Positions 1-5,544 of a DNA stretch of 6,302 bases are shown here, piece by piece. The stretch comes from Actinomycetota bacterium (lineage in GTDB: Bacteria; Actinomycetota; Actinomycetes; Nanopelagicales; Nanopelagicaceae): contig JAPLBK010000064.1 of the NCBI GenBank assembly GCA_026392775.1, positions 1 to 6,302 of the forward strand, given 5' to 3'. Below the pieces are notes generated by a model. It was not told the origin of the DNA and did not search any database. It worked only from the letters and a program-made list of their open reading frames with translations. How positions within the stretch are numbered: position 1 is the first letter of the stretch; each line of letters begins with the position of its first letter. A program made the position numbers and the translations under genes.

Positions 1-7
1 TGAATAT

Positions 8-42
8 TTGTGGTTTTGCTCGTGCCTTCTATAGTTGCTCCT
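8..42 (+). promoter_or_regulatory. Candidate leaderless promoter of the DUF3043 gene
   Basis: A TATAGT hexamer at 30-35 fits the actinobacterial -10 pattern TANNNT and ends 7 bases before the ATG at 43. TTGTGG at 8-13 is a weak -35 candidate with a 16-base spacer. Transcription would start at about the A of the ATG, giving an mRNA without a leader. This agrees with the lack of any Shine-Dalgarno sequence before the gene. The same arrangement precedes the aldo/keto reductase gene. The promoter is inferred from pattern and spacing only. Confidence 0.5.
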
Positions 43-573
43 ATGACTACTGAATCAACTGGCAAAGGCCGTCCAACCCCAAAGCGCAAAGATGCCCAGG
101 CAAAGGTGAAGGTTTCATCCCTGTCCCCTGTTGTGACTAAAGAGCAAAAACGTGCCCAGAAGTTGGCCTCCAGGCAAGATCGCGTGAGCTCGCGTGCTGC
201 ATATTTGCGTGGTGAAGAAGGCGCGTTGCCACTTCGAGATCGTGGACCAGAGCGTCGCTTTGTTCGCAACTACGTAGATGCTCGCCGTTCTATCGGTGAG
301 TATTTCCTACCTATTATTTTCATAGTTTTGGTTCTAACTTTGATTCAGATTCCAGCAGTTCAATTCACAGCTATCGCCCTGATGTATGCCGTTCTGCTGG
401 CCGCAGTTGTTGACGGCATTTTCTTAGGTAGAAAAATCAAACGCTCGGTCCACGCCAAGCATCCATCATCTAACACAAAGGGCTTGGGAATGTATGCATG
501 GCTTCGCTCAACACAGATGCGTCGCTTGCGTGCTCCTCACCCACAAACCAAAGTGGGCGATGTAGTTAATTAA
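43..573 (+). CDS. DUF3043 family membrane protein
   Basis: This 176-residue protein resembles the DUF3043 family, found mainly in Actinobacteria and of unknown function. The N-terminal third is basic and hydrophilic (GKGRPTPKRKDA near the start) and leads into the family-like block RGPERRFVRNYVDARRS at about residues 67-83. Two hydrophobic segments follow, roughly residues 87-107 and 110-130, then a basic C-terminal tail. It is probably an inner-membrane protein with both tails in the cytoplasm, by the positive-inside rule. The frame is open upstream to a GTG at 10, but the ATG at 43 is preferred. It begins a sequence typical of the family's N-terminus and sits 7 bases after a -10-like hexamer. 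The gene stands alone on this strand and converges with the reductase gene. Nothing in the sequence points to a reaction or partner. Confidence 0.85.
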   Translation: MTTESTGKGRPTPKRKDAQAKVKVSSLSPVVTKEQKRAQKLASRQDRVSSRAAYLRGEEGALPLRDRGPERRFVRNYVDARRSIGEYFLPIIFIVLVLTLIQIPAVQFTAIALMYAVLLAAVVDGIFLGRKIKRSVHAKHPSSNTKGLGMYAWLRSTQMRRLRAPHPQTKVGDVVN

Positions 574-1571
574 GCTCTCGGATTTGGGCTGATGTTTTGA
601 GCTGGATCTTTTTCAGGCAGATTACCTAAAGCGCTATCAATAGCTCTCATGGTCTCTGCATCAAGTTTAACTCCGGCGGCCTTCACATTTTCCTTCACCT
701 GAGATGGCTTTGTTGCACCAACGATGGCACTAGAAACATTTGGATTTTGCAAAACCCAGGCAACTGAAAGTTGAGACATTGTCAGTCCAGCCTTATCTGC
801 AATTGGCTTAAGCTTTTGAACTGCAGTTAAAACATCATCTTTCATCCACTTTGAAATCATTCCAGCGCCGCCCTTTTTATCGGTAGCACGTGAGCCGGCA
901 GGCGGTTTCTTGCCTGGCAAATACTTACCAGTTAAGACACCTTGAGCCATTGGCGACCAGACAATTTGGCCTATGCCTTCTTTTTCTGAAAGCGGAACAA
1001 CTTCAGCTTCAATCACACGCCATAGCGCAGAGTATTGAGGTTGGCTTGAAACAAAACGGTTATAACCGCGGGCATCTTGAATCTTAAGTGCAGCTGCGAT
1101 TTGGCTTGCAGTCCACTCTGAAAAACCGATGTAGTGAACTTTTCCCGCTCGGATCAAATCATCGAATGCGCTCAGAGATTCCTCTAACGGTGTTTCAAAA
1201 TCAAAGCGGTGCATTTGGTAGAGATCAATGTGATCTGTTTGAAGACGCTTAAGTGATGCGTTACAAGATTCAATGATGTGCTTGCGTGAAAGCCCGCGAT
1301 CGTTTTTGCCAGAACCTGTTGGCCAATAGACCTTAGTGAAAAGCTCATATGACTCACGTCGAACACCTTTGAGAGCTTTTCCTAGGACCTTTTCAGCTCG
1401 TGTGCCTGCATACACATCGGCAGTATCAAAAGTGGTGATCCCGCAATCAAGTGCGGTCTTTACACATTTGATTGCAGCGTCAGCTTCAACTTGAGAGCCG
1501 TGAGTGATCCAGTTTCCATAAGAAATCTCAGATACATACATTCCAGTACTGCCAAGGCGACGATATTCCAT
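570..1571 (-). CDS. Aldo/keto reductase, potassium-channel beta-subunit-like
   Basis: This complete 333-residue (alpha/beta)8-barrel enzyme should reduce aldehydes or ketones with NADPH in the cytoplasm; its substrate cannot be read from the sequence. The catalytic tetrad is visible: Asp49 and Tyr54 in FDTADVY, Lys80 in FTKVYW, and His121 in YQMHRFD. The N-terminal strand (YRRLGSTGMYVSEISYG) and the C-terminal cofactor-binding segment (SSAIVGATKPSQVKENVKA) match the branch of the superfamily related to the Kv-beta subunit (YghZ/KCAB-like). Length is normal for that branch. The ATG at 1571 is chosen because the family's N-terminus begins there. No Shine-Dalgarno site precedes it, but a -10-like hexamer lies 7 bases upstream, so the mRNA may be leaderless. 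Its stop codon shares TTAA with that of the convergent DUF3043 gene. It is divergent from the cobalamin operon, with no evident functional link. Confidence 0.93.
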   Translation of the reverse strand: MEYRRLGSTGMYVSEISYGNWITHGSQVEADAAIKCVKTALDCGITTFDTADVYAGTRAEKVLGKALKGVRRESYELFTKVYWPTGSGKNDRGLSRKHIIESCNASLKRLQTDHIDLYQMHRFDFETPLEESLSAFDDLIRAGKVHYIGFSEWTASQIAAALKIQDARGYNRFVSSQPQYSALWRVIEAEVVPLSEKEGIGQIVWSPMAQGVLTGKYLPGKKPPAGSRATDKKGGAGMISKWMKDDVLTAVQKLKPIADKAGLTMSQLSVAWVLQNPNVSSAIVGATKPSQVKENVKAAGVKLDAETMRAIDSALGNLPEKDPAQNISPNPRA

Positions 1572-1608
1572 GCTGGCAACTCTAAGACCTCGCGCGCCGT
1601 GTTGCCAA
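1572..1608 (-). promoter_or_regulatory. Candidate leaderless promoter of the aldo/keto reductase
   Basis: Read on the - strand, TAGAGT (1584-1579) fits TANNNT and ends 7 bases before the ATG at 1571. TTGGCA (1608-1603), one mismatch from TTGACA, lies 18 bases further upstream. The 7-base hexamer-to-ATG distance equals that of the first gene in the window. This is pattern evidence only. Confidence 0.55.
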
Positions 1609-1618
1609 CCCCATCACA

Positions 1619-1638
1619 GTGTGCTTTCCTACGCACAC
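1619..1638. repeat. Perfect inverted repeat GTGTGC-N8-GCACAC before the riboswitch
   Basis: Two perfectly complementary 6-base arms (1619-1624 and 1633-1638) flank an 8-base loop or spacer. The repeat lies between the reductase promoter and the riboswitch aptamer. It sits just upstream of an AT-rich patch (1642-1647) that could contain the -10 element of the riboswitch transcript, though no convincing promoter hexamers are visible there. It could be a transcription-factor operator, with half-sites about 14 bases centre to centre, or an extra 5' hairpin of the riboswitch RNA. The sequence alone does not decide. Confidence 0.5.
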
Positions 1639-1648
1639 AACTTAATAC

Positions 1649-1758
1649 GCCCTTCATTAGGGGAAGTTCGGTGAAACTCCGACGCTGACCCGCAACCGTA
1701 TAGTCGGATTACCTAATGGATGGTTTTAGACAAACACCCGCCGAGGTTTGCGGGGTGT
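1649..1758 (+). promoter_or_regulatory. Cobalamin riboswitch, compact form, with downstream hairpin
   Basis: The conserved cobalamin-aptamer elements occur in order. GGGAAG is at 1661-1666. The T-loop-like hairpin TCGG-TGAAACT-CCGA is at 1668-1682. CCCGCAACCGT, the L5 loop block, is at 1689-1699. The B12-box-like AGTCGGATTACC is at 1702-1713. A closing stem pairs CATTAGG (1655-1661) with CCTAATG (1712-1718) and extends outward to 1649/1724 with one mismatch and some G-U pairs. A GC-rich hairpin follows at 1734-1758 and is the likely expression platform. Only 2 bases separate the L5 block from the B12 box, so the large P7-P11 side arm of many cobalamin riboswitches is absent. The element precedes the secreted-protein/ECF operon and should lower its expression when cobalamin is plentiful. 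No U-tract follows the hairpin, so the mode of control is unclear. The aptamer call is strong; the outer boundaries are approximate. Confidence 0.92.
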
Positions 1759-1836
1759 GGTCCACATGTATTTGAGATTTCTTTTCCATATCTCTTATTC
1801 GCGCGGCACTGCTCCCTGTGAGACTCTTTCACATTC

Positions 1837-1842
1837 GAGAGG
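1837..1842 (+). promoter_or_regulatory. Shine-Dalgarno site of the secreted-protein gene
   Basis: GAGAGG ends 10 bases before the ATG at 1853. It supports that start over the in-frame ATG at 1766 and TTG at 1748, which lie in or just after the riboswitch platform. It sits at the end of a roughly 90-base leader (1759-1852) that contains no gene. CTCT at 1824-1827 could pair with AGAG at 1838-1841 and partly cover this site. A competing hairpin, TGTGA (1817-1821) with TCACA (1829-1833), would free it. Confidence 0.6.
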
Positions 1843-1852
1843 CCCCACAGCA

Positions 1853-2386
1853 ATGAAGATTAAAGCATTACTTATTTCAATATTAATTCTAGCTACATCA
1901 GTTCTCTTTATCCCCCAATCACAAGCCGAAAGCAAAGGCTGGCGTTACTGGGGTTATTTCCAAGCAGCTCCAGGTGCAACAAAGTGGACTGCTGCCATGA
2001 CTGGACCAACAGTTGATATCGCAGATGGCGCTGTTGAAGGTTGGTCCTTTGTATTTGGCGCTGACGATATCCCTTCTCTTGCGCCAGCAGTAAAACCTAA
2101 CTTTGCAACTATCTGTGCTGGTGTTAAAGGTGACAAAGACACTAAGCGAATCGGACTAGTAATTGAGTATGGATCAAAGGCTTGGGCACCCACAGGTGAA
2201 AAACCAAGAAAAACAATCACTACCTGTGTGCGAACAGCAAAAACTTCACAGGGAATTGATGTTCTTGGACAGGTCACAAAGATCCGTGCTGCTTCCTCTG
2301 GTTTGATCTGCGGCATTGGTGGCTACCCAGCAAAGGAGTGCGGTGTTGAAATCCCAACACCGAAGTCTCTGATTAAGACCAAGTAA
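1853..2386 (+). CDS. Secreted SCO2322-like protein of the cobalamin operon
   Basis: This 177-residue protein has a clear signal peptide: basic MKIK, a hydrophobic core at about residues 5-20, and a likely signal peptidase I site after SQA at residue 25. There is no lipobox cysteine, so the mature protein should be free or wall-associated rather than a lipoprotein. The mature part shows the pattern I recall for the actinobacterial SCO2322-type family: an aromatic YWGYFQ near residue 32, then W45, a DGAVEGWSF block (58-66), and GLICGIGGYPAKEC near the C-terminus. Four cysteines (88, 125, 153, 163) could form two disulfides outside the cell. No C-terminal anchor is seen. It is the first gene after the cobalamin riboswitch and lies 7 bases before the EcfT gene, so it is probably co-produced with the transporter. 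The function is unknown. A role in capturing or handing over cobamide outside the membrane is an inference from context. Confidence 0.85.
   Translation: MKIKALLISILILATSVLFIPQSQAESKGWRYWGYFQAAPGATKWTAAMTGPTVDIADGAVEGWSFVFGADDIPSLAPAVKPNFATICAGVKGDKDTKRIGLVIEYGSKAWAPTGEKPRKTITTCVRTAKTSQGIDVLGQVTKIRAASSGLICGIGGYPAKECGVEIPTPKSLIKTK
2341..2362 (+). repeat. Perfect 8-bp hairpin inside the end of the secreted-protein gene
   Basis: CGGTGTTG (2341-2348) and CAACACCG (2355-2362) are perfect complements around a 6-base loop. The hairpin lies in the last codons of the secreted-protein gene and ends 31 bases before the GTG of the EcfT gene. No T-run follows, so it is not a standard intrinsic terminator. 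It could stabilise or process the upstream message, or lower transporter expression relative to the secreted protein. Coincidental self-complementarity in coding sequence is also possible. Confidence 0.55.
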
Positions 2387-2393
2387 TTCCTTA

Positions 2394-3140
2394 GTGAAAA
2401 AACTTTCATTTCACCCACTGACGTGGTGGATTTTCTCGGGAGCCGTTGCCTTTGCAATAGCCCGAGTGAACTCTCCAGTCTTTGCCATCGCGGCAGTGGG
2501 TGTTATGTCAGTGATTGTCTTTACGCAACGAGATGACGCCCCATGGGGACGATCCTTTAATGCCACGTTGAAGTTATCCCTCTGGATCATCTCAATTCGA
2601 GCGATCATTGGTGTGCTCATTGGTGTTCCTATTCCAGGAACAACCCTTTTCACTATCCCCCGTCTGCCACTACCTAGTTGGATGCCCGGTATTCGAATCG
2701 GTGGCGCAGTGACCTTAGAGCGATTGAGTTCATCGATATCTGAAGGGGTCATCATCTGCGCAATCCTTGTGGTCTTTGGCGCAGCTGCATCTCTGACTAG
2801 TCCGCACCGTTTATTGCGTGTATTGCCGGTCTATGTCTATGAATTTGGAATAACTGTTGTCATTGCAACATCTGTACTTCCTCAATTGGTCTCTGCAGTT
2901 TCACGCATACGCATGGCGCAACGTCTGCGTGGTCAAAAAACCCATGGGGTTAAAGCATTTAGACGCATTGCGATTCCATTGCTCGAAGAGTCCTTAGCTA
3001 GATCCCTTGATTTAGCTGCTGCGATGGATTCACGTGGTTATGGAATAAGCAAGAAGCGATCAAAGTATCGCCCGATTAAATGGGCACGAGTGGATCTAGC
3101 TGTAGTTATTGCAGGCTTAACAGTTGTGGGTCTCTCATGA
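2394..3140 (+). CDS. ecfT: ECF transporter transmembrane coupling protein EcfT
   Basis: This 248-residue membrane protein is the T component of an energy-coupling-factor transporter (CbiQ/EcfT family). It links the ATPase to the substrate-binding S component and passes on the movement driven by ATP hydrolysis. About six hydrophobic stretches are visible, near residues 11-27, 29-44, 61-78, 117-134, 148-168 and 231-248. The two cytoplasmic coupling motifs contacting the ATPase are present: AQRLRG (175-180) and AMDSRG (210-215), joined by the amphipathic segment LLEESLARSLDLAA. The last hydrophobic stretch ends abruptly at the stop codon, so the protein is slightly short at its C-terminus. The start is a GTG 7 bases after the preceding stop codon with no clear Shine-Dalgarno site. 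Translation may be coupled to the upstream gene. The stop codon overlaps the ATPase start as ATGA. Confidence 0.9.
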   Translation: MKKLSFHPLTWWIFSGAVAFAIARVNSPVFAIAAVGVMSVIVFTQRDDAPWGRSFNATLKLSLWIISIRAIIGVLIGVPIPGTTLFTIPRLPLPSWMPGIRIGGAVTLERLSSSISEGVIICAILVVFGAAASLTSPHRLLRVLPVYVYEFGITVVIATSVLPQLVSAVSRIRMAQRLRGQKTHGVKAFRRIAIPLLEESLARSLDLAAAMDSRGYGISKKRSKYRPIKWARVDLAVVIAGLTVVGLS

Positions 3141-4744
3141 TTAAGTTTTCTAACGTTTCACTTATCTATCCAAACTCAACGACTACAGTGATTGAAAATC
3201 TTACCCTTGAAATTACAGAGGGCGAGTTAGTTCTTGTCATCGGGCCAACGGGTTCTGGTAAATCATCATTGCTGCGCCTCATTAATGGCCTTGTCCCCCA
3301 TCACACTGGCGGCATCTTGGCTGGAAGTATTGAGGTTGATGGAATATCAACGGCAGAAGTAAAGCCTGGCGGGCTAGCGCATTTGATTGGCATTGTGGGA
3401 CAAAATCCCATCAACGGCTTCGTTGCAGATACGGTGGAAGAAGAACTGGTCTTTGGCATGGAGGCGTTGAATCTTTCCAACGAAACAATGCGAAAGCGAG
3501 TGGAAGAAGTTTTGGACTTAATGTCCTTGTCTAGCCTTAGAAATCGCACCATTGCAACCCTGAGCGGAGGAGAACAACAACGCGTTGCTATAGCCAGCGC
3601 ATTAGTTGCCCATCCCAAAGTTTTGGTTCTAGATGAGCCAACAAGTGCACTCGATCCTATTGCCGCTGAAGAAGTGCTTTCGATTCTTCACCGCCTAGTT
3701 CATGATTTAAGTCTGACCGTTGTTATTGCAGAACATAAGTTAGAGCGCGTGATTCAATTTGCTGATCGCATTGTTCATATCAATGGCGCAGGCTCTGCTG
3801 TGGTTGGAACACCTGAGCAGATCCTGATGAACTCCCCTATTGCCCCACCCATTGTTGAACTTGCTAGAGCTCTTGGGCTAAAAGAGATTGGCGTATCGGT
3901 TCGAGAAATGCGCCGAATGACACAAGAGTTTAGAGACTCTCATGAAGTCATTAGACAAGAAGCTCCCATTAGCTCTTCTAAACCATGTGTAACAGTTAAA
4001 GATTTAACTATCTCCTATAGCGGCAAAAACGCCGTGAACTCTCTTTCAACAACTATCTATGAAAACGAGATTGTTGCCATTATGGGTCGCAATGGTGCAG
4101 GAAAAAGTTCGCTTCTTCGAGCCATCGCTGGGGTCAGTGATAATGCATCGGGTGAAGTAATCGTTAACGGTATTGATTCGCAGAAATTACATAGCAAACA
4201 AAGGCGTGAAAACATTGGCTATATCCCACAAGAGCCAAGTGATCTGCTCTATGGGCAAAGCGTGAGTGAAGAGTGCAAACAAGCAGATCATGACAATGAA
4301 GTTCACGCTGGTACTACTTACGCGCTCCTTTCCCAACTCGTTCCTGGAATATCAGCACAGACACATCCCCGGGATTTATCTGAAGGCCAGCGTTTAGGTT
4401 TGGCGCTCAGTGTGGTGCTTTCAGCTAACCCACACCTGCTGATCTTGGATGAACCAACTAGAGGCCTTGATTATCAGGCCAAGCGCGTATTAACCAAGCT
4501 GCTTATTGATTTCGCTTGTGTTTTTAATCGCAGCGTCATCATTGCTACACATGATGTTGAGTTGGTTGCTGAATTAGCTACCCGCACAATCTTTATTGCA
4601 GATGGTGACATCGTTGCCGATGGTCCAACTATTGATGTGCTCCTGTCTTCTCCAGCTTTTGCGCCCCAAGTTTCTAAGATCATGTCGCCGCAGCCGTGGT
4701 TAACAGTTGGCGATGTTGTCCGAGCCATTGAGGCACACACCTAA
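3137..4744 (+). CDS. Fused two-domain ECF transporter ATPase (EcfA-EcfA')
   Basis: This 535-residue cytoplasmic protein contains both ATPase domains of the ECF module in one chain. Domain 1 has Walker A GPTGSGKS (36-43), Q-loop Gln89, signature LSGGEQQ (142-148), Walker B VLVLDEP (162-168, catalytic Glu167), D-loop SALD (170-173) and switch His200. Domain 2 has Walker A GRNGAGKS (317-324), Gln365, signature LSEGQ (414-418), Walker B LLILDEP (434-440, Glu439), RGLD (442-445) and His472. Both sites therefore keep their catalytic residues; the only visible departure is Glu in place of Gly in the second signature. A poorly conserved linker (about 235-283) joins the halves. The ATG at 3137 overlaps the EcfT stop codon. 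The frame is open further upstream, to 3080, but inside EcfT, and the domain's first strand begins at 3137. The adjacent T and S genes and the riboswitch point to cobamide uptake. Confidence 0.92.
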   Translation: MIKFSNVSLIYPNSTTTVIENLTLEITEGELVLVIGPTGSGKSSLLRLINGLVPHHTGGILAGSIEVDGISTAEVKPGGLAHLIGIVGQNPINGFVADTVEEELVFGMEALNLSNETMRKRVEEVLDLMSLSSLRNRTIATLSGGEQQRVAIASALVAHPKVLVLDEPTSALDPIAAEEVLSILHRLVHDLSLTVVIAEHKLERVIQFADRIVHINGAGSAVVGTPEQILMNSPIAPPIVELARALGLKEIGVSVREMRRMTQEFRDSHEVIRQEAPISSSKPCVTVKDLTISYSGKNAVNSLSTTIYENEIVAIMGRNGAGKSSLLRAIAGVSDNASGEVIVNGIDSQKLHSKQRRENIGYIPQEPSDLLYGQSVSEECKQADHDNEVHAGTTYALLSQLVPGISAQTHPRDLSEGQRLGLALSVVLSANPHLLILDEPTRGLDYQAKRVLTKLLIDFACVFNRSVIIATHDVELVAELATRTIFIADGDIVADGPTIDVLLSSPAFAPQVSKIMSPQPWLTVGDVVRAIEAHT

Positions 4745-5544
4745 TGCGCACTAATGACGTAGTCAGATTTTCTCCTCTTGACACAGCAGTACTGACCTTG
4801 GCTTCTTTGATTTCTGCGGCCGGATTTCTCTGGCCTTTTTTCTATAACGGCCAATCACTACCACGCACACAACTTTTCTTCTGGGCAGCACTCACTGTGG
4901 CATTTCTTTTAGTAATCATTCAGATTTCTAACTCGGCACTAGATGCTAAGTCGGTTGCACTCCTGGGTGTTTTATCTGCACTCATTGCAGCTCTTCGCCC
5001 GCTAGGTGCTGGTGCCGTTGGAATTGAACCTATGTGGTTTATTTTAATTCTTAGTGCTCGAGTCTTTGGTCCTTCTTTTGGATTTATTTTGGGACTTACT
5101 TCCATGTTTGTTTCAGCCCTACTTACTGGCGGTGTTGGTCCGTGGCTGGGTTATCAAGTTTTTGCAGCGGCTTGGATAGGTATGGCCGCTGGCATGCTTG
5201 GTGGCAAAAAACTAAGAGGCTGGAAAGAAATTTCCCTTCTGATTTTCTTTGGCATCATCGCTGCACAGGTATTTGGAATCCTGATGGATCTACAGTTTTG
5301 GCCTTGGGCCTTGGGCGCCGATACCCAGTTGTCATATATTGCCAATGGAGCAATAAATGAAAATCTCTCTCGCTTCATCATTTTTCACTTTGCAACCGCT
5401 ATGGCATGGGATATCCCTCGGGCTATATTTACAGCGCTTCTTTTAGCACTTTCAGGGAGAGCAGTTTTATCAGCGCTACGGCGAACTAAGACTCGTGCTG
5501 CATTCCTACAGCCAATTGAATTTAACGAACGTGTGAAGGCATAA
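4744..5544 (+). CDS. ECF transporter substrate-binding (S) component, putative cobamide-specific
   Basis: This 266-residue membrane protein has hydrophobic segments near residues 14-33, 44-61, 70-88, 98-127 (perhaps two helices), 136-153, 163-181 and 209-240. It ends in a basic cytoplasmic tail. Glycine-rich segments between helices, RPLGAGAVGIEP (85-96) and GGVGPWLGYQ (129-138), recall ECF S components and are candidates for ligand or T-component contact. This is the subunit that would bind the vitamin at the outer face. Its substrate is inferred as cobalamin or a related corrinoid from the riboswitch heading the operon; a CbrT-like assignment is plausible. It is longer than compact S components of about 180-200 residues, with an extra hydrophobic N-terminal part. 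The ATG overlaps the ATPase stop codon by one base (TAATG), with GAGG 10 bases upstream at 4730-4733. The 3' end overlaps convergent gcvT by 23 bases. Confidence 0.85.
   Translation: MRTNDVVRFSPLDTAVLTLASLISAAGFLWPFFYNGQSLPRTQLFFWAALTVAFLLVIIQISNSALDAKSVALLGVLSALIAALRPLGAGAVGIEPMWFILILSARVFGPSFGFILGLTSMFVSALLTGGVGPWLGYQVFAAAWIGMAAGMLGGKKLRGWKEISLLIFFGIIAAQVFGILMDLQFWPWALGADTQLSYIANGAINENLSRFIIFHFATAMAWDIPRAIFTALLLALSGRAVLSALRRTKTRAAFLQPIEFNERVKA

Noticed and set aside
573..603. AGCTC...GAGCT complementarity near the end of the reductase gene as a terminator
   Set aside because: The arms are only 5 bases with a loop of about 20 bases, and there is no T-run.
1756..1766. Odd-centred palindrome TGTGG-T-CCACA just after the riboswitch hairpin
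   Set aside because: As RNA the one-base loop cannot form, and half of it is used in the stronger 1734-1758 hairpin. It is probably chance.
1748..1852. In-frame upstream extension of the secreted-protein gene, with starts at TTG 1748 or ATG 1766
   Set aside because: It would begin inside or right behind the riboswitch hairpin and bury the signal peptide behind about 30 unrelated residues. The ATG at 1853 has a Shine-Dalgarno site and gives a normal signal peptide.
1954..2316. Open frame of 120 codons on the - strand opposite the secreted-protein gene
   Set aside because: It is a mirror frame of a well-supported gene, with no domain or ribosome site. The same applies to the other reverse-strand frames inside the transporter genes.
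3080..3136. Longer N-terminus for the fused ATPase
   Set aside because: The extra residues overlap the EcfT coding frame and do not resemble an ATPase domain. The ATG at 3137 overlaps the EcfT stop codon in the usual ATGA arrangement.
3550..4470. Degenerate second ATPase site in the fused protein (LSEGQ rather than LSGGQ)
   Set aside because: Walker A, Walker B glutamate, Q-loop and switch histidine are intact in both halves. Signature variation of this kind is common in ECF ATPases, so it does not show an inactive site.
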